Assembly (NCBI GenBank): GCA_022592445.1
Contig: JABYQR010000017.1
Coordinates: 186,001 to 250,000, forward strand
Length of the DNA stretch: 64,000 nucleotides
Direction of reading: 5' to 3'
Source: Cytidiella melzeri
Lineage: Eukaryota > Basidiomycota > Agaricomycetes > Polyporales > Irpicaceae
Part shown: positions 21,962 to 31,369 of the stretch, one piece after another
How positions within the stretch are numbered: position 1 is the stretch's first letter
Layout: the number at the start of each line of letters is the position of its first letter
The notes under the pieces: model-generated
The model's database searches: none
Told to the model about the DNA's origin: nothing
Seen by the model: only the letters and a program-made list of their open reading frames with translations
Translations under genes and position numbers: made by a program

Positions 21962-22783
21962 ATGTACTACGCCTCCTCCTCCTCCTCCTCCTCCTCCCCC
22001 TCCAAGCTCAACGCCCGGCACCTGCGCTCGTCGCCCATCACACAACTCGATGGCATGTTCACCATGGCCCAGCACGAGCACACCCTTCGCGCTAGGAAGG
22101 TGACCTTCTCCTCTCCCTCCTCACCAATGTCTCCAATGACGCCCACATCCTCGTCCTGGCCATCCGAGCAACCTACGCGACCTTTCCGAAGGCTGCCTGT
22201 CCCTCCCAAGCCCAAGCCACGACGGCTTCCTGACCCACCTTTACCGTCACCTAGCACCCACAACAGCTTCGCATCGACGAGCAGCGCGGGCAAGCCAATT
22301 GGCGTTAGTGCAGATTCTGCAAACGCCAACTCGTCATACATCACCTTTGACAAGTAAGTCTGGCAATACTGCGCAATCTGTCGAGCTCTCTTCCTTACCC
22401 TTGTCAGCAGCGACTCTGATACGGATTACGACGAACTTGACGACCTCTCCGACTCCACCTGGTCATTTGTCGAATACCAGGGAAATGCATTCCCCATTCC
22501 TCGACCATCCCTTCCCCCCACTCCAACTGGATCCCCTAGAAACCATTCGTTTCCGTATTTCAATCGCTCTGCTCTCAGTGGTCCCGTGGCTCCCGCCACC
22601 ACCAGAGCTCAGAAATACTCGAAACAAACGCTGCCGCCACCATCATACTCGCACATCCTAGGAGAACTGGGCATGAAGGAGCTCGAGCCCATCGGCCCGT
22701 CTATGGAACCCGCCATATTCGCGGACGATGGCGCGCAAGGGGATTGGCGACAGATGGTGGACGACTTGTTCATGGCAGATTGA
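21962..22783 (+). CDS. Hypothetical Pro/Ser-rich protein
   Basis: Exons 21962-22353 and 22408-22783; 255 aa. The intron (GTAAGT to TGTCAG, 54 bp) joins FDN to SDSDTDYDELDD. The N-terminus starts with MYYA and a serine run encoded by a TCC repeat. Residues 30-110 are Ser/Pro-rich with PPKPKPRRLPDPP, an SH3-ligand-like segment. An acidic patch and aromatic WSFVEYQG follow; the last 50 residues (SYSHILGELGMKELEPIG to DDLFMAD) look like an ordered C-terminal motif. No enzyme domain. Probably a disordered adaptor; function unknown. Confidence 0.65.
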
Positions 22784-23160
22784 AGGCAAATCCCCTTGCC
22801 ATTATGCCCGACGATCAGACAATCTGAGACACTACGTGCTGGGAGATCTGGACGATTTCGGTGCAAGTGTTTCAGATTCCGTATCGCACCCACCCACCAC
22901 ACTAAGTACATAATCGGCATCTTACATTTGTTATACACGGAGTTTACGGACGGACGCAGCGGCTCTCGATCTGTAGTGCAAACTCACTGTAACGAGCTAA
23001 TCCAACGGCGCGGGGGGTGTGTCTTTTACTTTCTACACCCCATGTGTTGATACCATATCCTGTATGTACAATATCTTCTACTATTTTGTTTTTGGTTCTT
23101 CGACATGAACATTGAACTGTACTCGGGTCACTGGGGCCATCGATGCAAATCCGTCCCTTG
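22784..23160. other. Intergenic spacer
   Basis: Downstream DNA of the Pro/Ser-rich gene up to the miniature LTR element; no gene seen. Confidence 0.3.
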
Positions 23161-23165
23161 CTGTC

Positions 23166-23295
23166 TGTAAGCGATCTGAACTCCGACGTCATAACCGTTA
23201 CGCCAAAAGGCAGTTTAACTGAGATGTTATTATCTCAGTCTTATCGGAGTATATATGCTGTTCCGAGCACTGTGCTAACCCGCGCCAGGGTTACA
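23166..23295 (-). repeat. TRIM LTR, 3' copy
   Basis: 130 bp, identical to 23477-23606. Contains the perfect hairpin ACTGAGAT-6 nt-ATCTCAGT (23218-23239) nested in an outer CTCCGA/TCGGAG pair, so the LTR can fold into a two-stage stem. Confidence 0.88.
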
Positions 23296-23304
23296 CTCCT
23301 CCCC
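23296..23304 (-). promoter_or_regulatory. TRIM polypurine tract
   Basis: Minus strand GGGGAGGAG directly before the 3' LTR (plus strand CTCCTCCCC). It fixes the element orientation. Confidence 0.7.
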
Positions 23305-23436
23305 GTTATAGACACTTTAATCCCACCCTCCGGAGTTTCTCTCGGACAGTATGAGGGCTGCTCTGGGTTGTCTATTGGGGATTTGTGATATATGCCGCCC
23401 CAAGGGTGTAACCCCTTGCAAGTTGCCCCCAGCCAG

Positions 23437-23447
23437 GGTTGAACCCC
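23437..23447 (-). other. Pol III B-box-like motif in TRIM
   Basis: Minus strand GGTTCAACCCT resembles the tRNA B box (GGTTCRANYCC). No clear A box or tRNA fold was found around it, so it may be coincidence or a tRNA-derived scrap. Confidence 0.25.
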
Positions 23448-23463
23448 TGACCTGCAACCCGAA

Positions 23464-23475
23464 ACATCTCAGTTA
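23464..23475 (-). promoter_or_regulatory. TRIM self-primer binding site
   Basis: Minus strand TAACTGAGATGT, one base inside the 5' LTR (23477-23606). It is the exact complement of ACATCTCAGTTA in the LTR (minus strand, 23538 to 23527), which begins 28 nt below TATATA where the RNA should start. Confidence 0.65.
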
Positions 23476-23476
23476 G

Positions 23477-23606
23477 TGTAAGCGATCTGAACTCCGACGT
23501 CATAACCGTTACGCCAAAAGGCAGTTTAACTGAGATGTTATTATCTCAGTCTTATCGGAGTATATATGCTGTTCCGAGCACTGTGCTAACCCGCGCCAGG
23601 GTTACA
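23477..23606 (-). repeat. TRIM LTR, 5' copy
   Basis: 130 bp, identical to 23166-23295; on the minus strand it holds the promoter (TATATA 23561-23566) and the leader used for self-priming. Confidence 0.88.
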
Positions 23607-23611
23607 CTGTC

Positions 23612-24717
23612 TCGGAAACATTGATGACATGTAGCTCGGAACGTGATGACTATAATTCCTCCTCGAACCCCTGGTATAATCAGACACTAGTGGAGCAGGT
23701 GTTCCAGATATCTGTAACATGTGTATATACTTGTGCTGATATCATGTGAAGTCAACCGGTGATATTCAGTAAGTAGCTATTTTCTCTCAACGAAGGTGGA
23801 ATCCGCGTGAATGCTCTCAAAGTCACTCAGGTTCCAGCACAACCATCGCAATATGATATCCCTACGGTACTTGCACGCCCCGACGGAATTTTTCCTGTGG
23901 GGTACTTTGTTGAGGATCAGATTTGCAAGGGTTCACATTTTTCTCGCCCTGAGGATAATCTGGAGGATCGGCATACATACGCGAATTTGAAGGATCCGCT
24001 CCCATCCGAGGTCCGAGTCGTCCGTGTTGTTCCTCTCAATATGCTGGCCCTGCGGTCATCAACACAGAGAGGTCTTGCGAAGGATTTGAAGAATACTCAT
24101 ATCTTTCTGTTGATGTCAAATCCAATTTGCTCGTATGAGAGTCAGGGTGAGGAGTGTTCGGGGCTACAATGAAAGCCCGCTGCTGCCCGTGCAAGTTGCG
24201 CTGCCTTTTGCTTCCCCCGACGAGTTAGTAACCTTTGACTTGGCCACGGACTAGTATCCCTGAACCGTTGGTGGTTCCCCTATCATCGCAGCCTCTTAGC
24301 GTCGATTTCCTTTGATCTAATCGAACGCAAACCCGGGCTTGAGCGGGATAGTAGTCTGGCACAATCTTTGTGGAATTTTGTAATTCCTTGGAAGATGACA
24401 CTCGTCGCTTTTGCACGCAATCAGAGACAGTACACTGGGACAGTAGGAATTGTTTTTACCTTGCGCCGAGGATGAATGAGATAGGAGGTGGCAGTCTTTG
24501 CTGCAAGTGCTGTAACAGCCACAGGCGTTATCATTGTGGTAGTACGTCGGTACCTTGGGCTAGTGAGCGTCGGAAACAAATCTAAACTCGCCACAACCCA
24601 TCAGCATTCCCTTTTGGGACTTTTTCCCCGGTCACGTCATTGTGACAGGGGGTGTCATCATCGATTGTGTTTCAAGTCGTACTTGTTTCAGAAAAACTGC
24701 ACGTGGCCTCAACGACC
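23612..24717. other. Possible broken gene between the two elements
   Basis: About 1.1 kb. The plus strand has an open frame to 24172 that reads like protein (PTVLARPDGIFPVGYFVED, then RVVRVVPLNMLALR) but no ATG start, and near 24,490-24,560 a hydrophobic stretch followed by basic residues (ATGVIIVVVRRYLG) like a membrane helix. I could not join them into one model. The Gypsy element at 24718 may have inserted into or beside an already decayed gene. Confidence 0.3.
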
Positions 24718-24956
24718 TGTGGTTTCACCCACTTCTGACGAAGGTCGGTCGTTTGCGGAGAAATGGGCGAGAGAATTCTGAGCTCTCGCCATTCGGATTG
24801 CCTGTACTTATATACACGTAGGTAAATACAGGAGTCATCTCTCGATACAAAAGGATCGAGAATTCACGAGTCATTTGTAGTTAACAATAATCGTAAGTCA
24901 TAATAATCGAGTCAGACGAAAACCGGGCCGAACTTCAATAAGATAATCGTACAACA
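24718..24956 (-). repeat. 3' LTR of young Gypsy element
   Basis: 239 bp, minus strand starts TGTTGTACG and ends ACCACA; no difference from 30161-30399 by eye. Confidence 0.93.
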
Positions 24957-25065
24957 CTACCCCCTCGTTAAGACCTTTCGTCTCGAAAGCTATCGTACAG
25001 AAATAATCAAGAAAGAAACGGAAACAGGCTTGTCCAGCCTAATCAGGAATTTACCGACCGGTGAA

Positions 25066-28000
25066 TCACGTAACTGTGCGTCGAGCATTTTTCAAGCGCT
25101 CATGCTCGTCTCGTCGTCGCAGGTCTTCGCTAGCATGCCACAGAGCTCCTTCGTCGCGCTGTCCAGGGAAGTAACGGCGAAGGCGGTCTCCATTGTAAAG
25201 GTGTCGAAGGATATAGCCGGATCTAGTTTGCAACTGGTAAGTGTTCTTTCCAGTGACTGCTCGAACAAAGAAAGGACCATCCCATCGAGGATGTAGCTTG
25301 GTGGGGGATTCGAACTTACGTTTTACCAGGTCTCCAACCCCAATCGCCTCCTCTCTGTATATCCCTTCACGCCTTTCGGCCTCCTTCTGTAGGCGAGCGA
25401 ATGCCTTATCATTGGCCTCCTCGCGGAAACGGCTTAAATCCTGGATGTGTGCAAGCCGCTTGATCTGGAGGGCCTCGATCTCCTGGTCAGTGGGGGGAGC
25501 ACGAACGACATCGTAGACGTGATCGTTAGGTAGGCGCGGGTGTCGTCCATAAGTCAGGTAGAAGGGGGATGTCCGAAGCGAAGGATTCTGGTGAGCATGG
25601 TGCGCCAGTAGCACATCCGGTAAGTACTCATCCCATCGGGTTTGTGAACTTGGAGCACACACCCTTGCTAACATCTGTACCAGTGTATCATTGAACTTCT
25701 CGAGCCGCCCATTCGTCTGCGGATGATACGGTGTCGTGTGAAGGTGCTGAATACCTAGACGTTGGAGGAAGTTTTGCACCAGGTACGACATGAATTCTTC
25801 GCCGTTGTCGGTGAGAATCGCAACAGGCTTACCATGATTCGATATGACATAGCGCAGAAGGTTCACAACAGCTTCGGCTGACCGGCGAGTCAATGCATTG
25901 GCAACCGTAAAATCAGTACCCAGATCCATGCCGGTGATCAGATACTGGTTTCCTTGCGGAGTCTTTGCGAGGGGACCAACAAAGTCAAAGGACCAAATGT
26001 CACCAGCACCAACACGGGGTAAGGGATGCAGTGTTTGTGCTGTAGCGGGTTCACGACGGACAAACTGACACTGGTTACAGGTTTTGACAACCCGCTCGAC
26101 GAGCTCTGTAACAAACGGAATCCAGGCACGTCGACGAAGCGCGGGAGTGACGGAGGAGACACCCAAGTGTCCAAGGTCCAAATGGACTTGTCGCACAATG
26201 GACTCGGCATCACTGACTGATGTCGGGACTCGCACTAGAAGGTCAGTGTCGTCCACTTGAACGGTCCGATGAAGCTGACTATCAATGACCTGATAGTTTC
26301 CGTCGCCGACTGTCTCCTGCGGAGTACCAGCATTCAAATCGCGCTCGTACTGTGCCAGGGTATCAAACGACGGGGACCGATCTGGCGATGTCCGGAGGGC
26401 ATCCAGCGGATTAGCGAAAAGAGGCTCAAGGGTCTCGGAGTCCTCAATATCATGATGACCCCCTCGTCGCGACAGGGCGTCCGGTGCCAGTTGCGACCTA
26501 CCAGGACGGTAGATGATTTCCACGTCGAAGTGAGCGAGATCGTCGATGAATCGAGCAAGCCGGCGTCCGAGGTCTTTCTGAGTACGGGCGTATTTCAATG
26601 ATTCGTGGTCAGTACGTACCAGGATAGGTGAACCTTCAACGTATCCTCGCCACTTCCTAAGGGCCCAGACGATTGCGAGCATTTCTCGCTCCTGAGCCGA
26701 ATACCTTTGTTCGGTTGGGGTCATCCGGCGTGATTCAAAAGCAACTGTTCGTAAGTGCTTCTCCTTGAATGTGAACCGCTGCAGGGACTTACTGTCATCC
26801 TTCCCCCCTTTCAAATCCCTAAACGGCTCTGTCGTTTGCTGCAGTACCGCCCCAATACAGTTGCCCGAGGCATCGGTATCTATGACGAATAGCCGCCACG
26901 GAGTAGGGTGAATTAAGAAGGAAGGTGAGCACAGTTTTGTCTTGATACTGGTGAAAGCACGCTCACAGTCCGAGTTCCATTGGACAGGAGTTCCTTTCTT
27001 TGGTGAACCAAGAAGCAAGTCGTAGATTGGGTTCATGGCCTTCGCAAAATCTTTGATGAATCTCCGGTAATAGCCTGCAAGATTGCAAAATCCTCGTACC
27101 TCTGTAATGGTTGCGGGTCGCGGCCAATCACGGATTGCGGCAACTTTGTCAGGGTTTGGACGGATACCTGCGCCAGAGACAATGTGACCGAGGTATAGTA
27201 CGCTTCGTAAGGCCCACTTACATTTCTTCTCATTCAGTACCAACTGATGCTCGTTCAGACGATTTAGCACCTTGTCGACATCGATAAAATGTTGCTCTGC
27301 GGTTTTCGAGAATATCACGATATCGTCCAAGTATACGATCACGATGACATCAAGAAATTCACGCAGCATATCATTCATCATGTTTTGGAAGGTAGCGGGT
27401 GCATTGGTGAGTCCAAAAGGCATAACACGGAACTGATAGTGACCATAACGACAGGTGAACGCTGTTTTTGGCCGTGCAGAATCAGATAAACGCACTTGCC
27501 AGTAGCCCGACCGAAGGTCAAGACATGTGAAGAAACGGGCGCCAGCGAGGGTGGCGTAACAGTCGTCGATACGCGGTAAGGGGTACGCATTAGGAATGGT
27601 GATACGATTTAGTGCTCGGTAGTCCACGCAAATGCGTAACTCACCATCTTTCTTGCGTACAGGGAGCAAGGGTGACGAATACGGTGAGGTTGAAGGTTCG
27701 ATGACTCCGCTCTTGAGTGCGTCGTCTACAAACTCCTTTATTGCGAGCTGTTCAACTGGTGACAGAGGCCGACCATGAGCGCGGATGGGCTTTGCGTCTC
27801 CGGTGTCGATGTCGTGTTCCCACTGACGAGCTGGTGGGTACCCAGGCTTATCAGCGAAGCAGCGAGGGTATCGTCGTTTCATCAGCGTGAGTACTTCCTT
27901 ACTGACTACTGGATCACTCACTTCGTTAGGCCCTTCATGTAGATCCAGCTCCTCTGCTACAGCCGCCAGCCTAGGTTGATGGTGGAGACGATACGGCGCG

Positions 28001-29913
28001 CATGTCACTGCACGGTGGCGCCTCGGAGTGCACGATAAGCACAAAGGCTTATTGGGGCGCAGAATATACTGGAGGCCAGAGGTTGGATCAACAAGACGAC
28101 AGTTGTTCGTCTTCCAGTCAATGACAGCCTGGTGAGTGCGCATCCATTCACGGCCAAGCAACAGGTCATGACGAAAACCTGAAGTAGGCTCAAGGATGTA
28201 GGCAAGGAAGTTCTCGCGGACTCGACCGTCAAGTATCAGGGTCATCCGCGCAAATGCCACCGTCGTGGTTTTACCGGCACCTACAACCTCCCGAGGTGTG
28301 ATAGAGAAGAAGTCGGCACCAGCAGCCTGGGCAACTCGACGGGTGACATAATTTGAGGTCGCGCCGGTGTCGAGCAGTGCTTGCGCCGTATTGGCTCGAA
28401 CTCCGTGCAAATCGCGAGCCGATGGTCCAAGTCGAACTGGATAGGTCGGATTGGTTGGTGCGTCCTCATGAACGTTCATCGTGAAGTCGTCTTCCCAAGA
28501 GGTGAAACCATCGTCAAAACCGTTGAGGTCCTCATCGGTGATCTCCACAAAATTCAGGTAGAGATCGTCGTCGTCGGTAAGAGTCTCCTCTTGGTCTCCG
28601 TTGGATGCTTCATCATCCGCTTCACTGTTCAGATAGTTTAGGCCAGGAATGTTCTCGTCGTCGTCGCAGCTTGTGGGTCCAAGCATCACGTCAGATGGGT
28701 TCACCGTCTCGTAGGGCGCAGGAGTCAATTCAGGAAGAGTATGACCGCCTTCCTGTGAGTCGGTGGAATTGTCAACTTCGTGCGCATGCATCTGCTGTGG
28801 ACGTGGCGCTCCGTACGGCCTTCGAGTAGTGGTGCGAACAGCGTTAGACGAGGTTACTGTAGAAGGAGCGCCTGTACGAGTACGTCTACAATCTCGAGCA
28901 ACATGACCCCGCTCGTTGCAATTATAGCAGCGGACATTTGCAGACTGCTGCATTGCATCCAGGTCCATAGGAGCTGGCTCGGAATGTCTGTCTGCACTTG
29001 GTGTAGGCGCGACTGATGTCTGGGAGAATGGAGGAACTATGACAGGGAATGGAGTATCGCGGCGAGGCTTATTCTTTGCTCGCGGGTCACGGTCGCGGTC
29101 TGACTGACGATGTGAAGGACCTGAGTGCCTCTGAGTTTGGTTGACAAGTTCACTGGTGTGCGACCATTCGAGCGCAAGGTCGTATACATGAGACATGTTT
29201 GCGTTTGTATTTCCGCGCAAGGCCTCTGTGATGTATAGGCGGGCCTGTTGTGGAAGTGGTGCTGTGAAATTCCATCTCCGGTCATAGTAGGTCATCTGTG
29301 TATCAGAGATGCGAGCGTCGAGTAGCTGGAACTTCTGGATATAGTCCGGCATGTTACCTCGATAGGCAAGTGCATGCATCCTTGCGCGAACCTGATCCAA
29401 TATGATTGGGGTATCGAAACGCTGACGAAGAAGTGCCTCAAAAGCAGTCCAGTCATTCGGAATAGCATTGCGCTGATGCTGACTATGGTACCACGACAGA
29501 GCCAGACCATCAAAATAGGTCGCAGCTGTCGGAACCCATAAGTCACGGGGAACAGCGGACGCACGAACAGCGTCAAGGAATATGGTGATCCAGTGGTTCA
29601 CATTACTGTGAGGAGAATCGATGTTACCACTGAACCGTTGAGGGGAAACTCGAAGTGAGCCGCGACTCGTAGTGGGAGCAGCCGCGGCGGGAGCCTGAAC
29701 GGTAAGTTGGGCTTGGGAAAGGGCAGTGGTTATAGACTGCTCGAACTGCTGCTGCGTGAGCAACTGCTGTTGTGCAGCCTGAACCTGATGTTGGGCATCA
29801 AGAGCCTGCTGTTGGGCTTCCTGAAGCCGAGTCGTAAGGGAAGCAATGATTTGTTCAAGCGCATCAGCTACTCCAGCAGGTAGCTGATTTCGGAGGATAT
29901 CAAACGGATCCAT
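25066..29913 (-). CDS. Gag-Pol polyprotein, intact
   Basis: 1615 aa from the ATG at 29913 (MDPFDILRN). Gag part: Gln-rich coiled coil, capsid region and one zinc knuckle CYNCNERGHVARDC near residue 330. An acidic linker leads to the aspartic protease (LLDTGATSNYV, about 515). Reverse transcriptase has the active site YLDDIV (about 858), followed by RNase H (DTDASG) and integrase with its HHCC finger, DFVGP, LTDNGEEF and the DDE glutamate in HPQTNGRLEKFNDTL. The C-terminus is a GPY/F module (LHPRWDGPFFV) without a chromodomain, unlike family A. Gag and pol are in one frame, so no frameshift is needed and the Gag:Pol ratio must be set another way, for example by processing. Confidence 0.95.
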   Translation of the reverse strand: MDPFDILRNQLPAGVADALEQIIASLTTRLQEAQQQALDAQHQVQAAQQQLLTQQQFEQSITTALSQAQLTVQAPAAAAPTTSRGSLRVSPQRFSGNIDSPHSNVNHWITIFLDAVRASAVPRDLWVPTAATYFDGLALSWYHSQHQRNAIPNDWTAFEALLRQRFDTPIILDQVRARMHALAYRGNMPDYIQKFQLLDARISDTQMTYYDRRWNFTAPLPQQARLYITEALRGNTNANMSHVYDLALEWSHTSELVNQTQRHSGPSHRQSDRDRDPRAKNKPRRDTPFPVIVPPFSQTSVAPTPSADRHSEPAPMDLDAMQQSANVRCYNCNERGHVARDCRRTRTGAPSTVTSSNAVRTTTRRPYGAPRPQQMHAHEVDNSTDSQEGGHTLPELTPAPYETVNPSDVMLGPTSCDDDENIPGLNYLNSEADDEASNGDQEETLTDDDDLYLNFVEITDEDLNGFDDGFTSWEDDFTMNVHEDAPTNPTYPVRLGPSARDLHGVRANTAQALLDTGATSNYVTRRVAQAAGADFFSITPREVVGAGKTTTVAFARMTLILDGRVRENFLAYILEPTSGFRHDLLLGREWMRTHQAVIDWKTNNCRLVDPTSGLQYILRPNKPLCLSCTPRRHRAVTCAPYRLHHQPRLAAVAEELDLHEGPNEVSDPVVSKEVLTLMKRRYPRCFADKPGYPPARQWEHDIDTGDAKPIRAHGRPLSPVEQLAIKEFVDDALKSGVIEPSTSPYSSPLLPVRKKDGELRICVDYRALNRITIPNAYPLPRIDDCYATLAGARFFTCLDLRSGYWQVRLSDSARPKTAFTCRYGHYQFRVMPFGLTNAPATFQNMMNDMLREFLDVIVIVYLDDIVIFSKTAEQHFIDVDKVLNRLNEHQLVLNEKKCKWALRSVLYLGHIVSGAGIRPNPDKVAAIRDWPRPATITEVRGFCNLAGYYRRFIKDFAKAMNPIYDLLLGSPKKGTPVQWNSDCERAFTSIKTKLCSPSFLIHPTPWRLFVIDTDASGNCIGAVLQQTTEPFRDLKGGKDDSKSLQRFTFKEKHLRTVAFESRRMTPTEQRYSAQEREMLAIVWALRKWRGYVEGSPILVRTDHESLKYARTQKDLGRRLARFIDDLAHFDVEIIYRPGRSQLAPDALSRRGGHHDIEDSETLEPLFANPLDALRTSPDRSPSFDTLAQYERDLNAGTPQETVGDGNYQVIDSQLHRTVQVDDTDLLVRVPTSVSDAESIVRQVHLDLGHLGVSSVTPALRRRAWIPFVTELVERVVKTCNQCQFVRREPATAQTLHPLPRVGAGDIWSFDFVGPLAKTPQGNQYLITGMDLGTDFTVANALTRRSAEAVVNLLRYVISNHGKPVAILTDNGEEFMSYLVQNFLQRLGIQHLHTTPYHPQTNGRLEKFNDTLVQMLARVCAPSSQTRWDEYLPDVLLAHHAHQNPSLRTSPFYLTYGRHPRLPNDHVYDVVRAPPTDQEIEALQIKRLAHIQDLSRFREEANDKAFARLQKEAERREGIYREEAIGVGDLVKRKFESPTKLHPRWDGPFFVRAVTGKNTYQLQTRSGYILRHLYNGDRLRRYFPGQRDEGALWHASEDLRRRDEHERLKNARRTVT

Positions 29914-29931
29914 TCTGCACGTAGGTACCAA

Positions 29932-30160
29932 ACAAAATACAATTGTGCGCGCGACGGTGGTACGACGGAGTGCGGTGATACTCCCTGTAATTCGGAGGGG
30001 TTAATACAGTGTCGACAATATAGGCCTGATGGTTGAGCGGTACCTTCGTACTACTCCTCGGTGTCACGGTGACTTAAACAAGAGCTCGGGTTGACTCGAA
30101 GATACAAAGACTGTGAGAGAGCGGACGTGCGAGGTTAGCTAAACCCCACACTTGATCAAG
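29932..30160 (-). other. Leader between 5' LTR and gag-pol
   Basis: Untranslated leader. It contains the palindrome at the LTR junction (30146-30165) in the place where a primer site should be; no clear tRNA complement or leader complement was found. Confidence 0.5.
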
Positions 30161-30165
30161 TGTGG
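30146..30165. repeat. 20-bp perfect palindrome at 5' LTR junction
   Basis: CCACACTTGATCAAGTGTGG spans the end of the 5' LTR (30161) and the first internal bases. The symmetry extends imperfectly into AAACC/GGTTT on the outside. Confidence 0.85.
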
Positions 30166-30399
30166 TTTCACCCACTTCTGACGAAGGTCGGTCGTTTGCG
30201 GAGAAATGGGCGAGAGAATTCTGAGCTCTCGCCATTCGGATTGCCTGTACTTATATACACGTAGGTAAATACAGGAGTCATCTCTCGATACAAAAGGATC
30301 GAGAATTCACGAGTCATTTGTAGTTAACAATAATCGTAAGTCATAATAATCGAGTCAGACGAAAACCGGGCCGAACTTCAATAAGATAATCGTACAACA
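30161..30399 (-). repeat. 5' LTR of young Gypsy element
   Basis: 239 bp, identical to the 3' copy. TATATAA lies in the middle (minus strand GTGTATATAAGT), giving a short U3 and R-U5. Confidence 0.93.
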
Positions 30400-30404
30400 G
30401 ACCT

Positions 30405-31369
30405 CTCCAGTCTGACCATACACGAGGAGTCCTACGAACATTCGACGAGCTCAGCCCTCAATAAATGCCATCACGACGTGCTCTACTAAAGCCGAAGAAA
30501 TATCACGCGAATACCAAAGACGTAATCGATGCATAATACTTACAACTTGAATCAGAGACAGTGCGTAGACTAGGAAGATGTCTACCCAGGAAATACACAT
30601 GACAAGGCTACTAATCCATTCACCGCTCCAACTCCAAACTTTTGTAATCTTCCAGGAACCTTACTGATGTCAATGGTCAGGATCTACATTGTAATTATGT
30701 GCTTACATCAGTGTATCTATCTCAGTTCGGGTATAAGGCATCTCCCTTTTGCTGGCACGCGCCCTTTCCATCCCCTGTCGACGATGCTCGATGGGCCGGG
30801 CTGCCATTCCACAACCACATCAACTCCCTGAGGCTTAGGACAAAATGATGATCGTCCAACACAACCACATCCGAGAGTCGAGAATGCTACTCGTGTTGTA
30901 GCTGTCGCAGCACGTATGATGACGACGGTCAAAGACATCTTCGGGCTAATCAATCTTGGACCTTGCAATCCCCAGCATGTTTGGGACACAAATCGTTTGA
31001 GCAAAGAGGCACTGAAAAAAAAAGTCAGTGTCGACCCTGAAAATATGCCTCGAGGATATTAGTAAATAACCATTTTATAATGTAATGATGGCGACCAGCG
31101 TGGAGGGTGCAGTGCTACTGTCGCCACGAGACTGCACTTGGTGGGCATGGCGTTGGCTTGCGCGTAGCTCATACAACAATAGTAACGATTGCTATATAAT
31201 GTCACAGCCGGTCTGAGGTACTCAGCGGCGCAAGTTGACAATATTTTAATATGGGCGCTAATTTCAGTACGCGCCGTGTAAAGTTGATTGGACAACCTCA
31301 AATTTTGGTCGCAGACAACTCGCAGCTTGGACGGCCATTCTTCGCACTGAGGCTCTCACTCTTGGCGCA
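30405..31369. other. Intergenic, unresolved
   Basis: Right flank of the Gypsy element up to the AP-3 gene. A 95-codon minus frame (30717-31004) shows no domain I recognise. Confidence 0.25.

Larger units (their letters stand above)
23166..23606 (-). mobile_element. Miniature LTR element (TRIM) with 5-bp target duplication
   Basis: Two identical 130-bp direct repeats (23166-23295, 23477-23606) start TGTAA and end TTACA and enclose 181 bp without coding capacity. CTGTC is present on both sides (23161-23165, 23607-23611) as a target duplication. On the minus strand the element reads correctly: GGGGAGGAG lies next to the 3' LTR as a polypurine tract, and a 12-nt site next to the 5' LTR is complementary to the LTR leader 28 nt below TATATA. 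Identical LTRs and an intact duplication indicate a recent insertion, necessarily driven by enzymes from another element. Confidence 0.88.
24718..30399 (-). mobile_element. Young intact Ty3/Gypsy element
   Basis: Identical 239-bp LTRs at 24718-24956 and 30161-30399, flanked by GACC on both sides (24714-24717 and 30400-30403) as a probable 4-bp target duplication. Coding strand is minus: the 5' LTR is the right one. The polypurine tract GAGGGGG (24959-24965, minus strand) abuts the 3' LTR. The single gag-pol frame is uninterrupted. All parts needed for autonomous movement appear present, so the copy is recent and possibly active. Confidence 0.95.

Noticed and set aside
23437..23447. tRNA gene
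   Set aside because: Only a B-box-like word; no acceptor stem or anticodon arm around it.
23166..23606. Simple duplication or MITE explanation for the 130-bp repeats
   Set aside because: Repeats are direct and not inverted, have TG..CA-type ends (TGTAA/TTACA), a 5-bp target duplication, and primer and polypurine signals in the right places.
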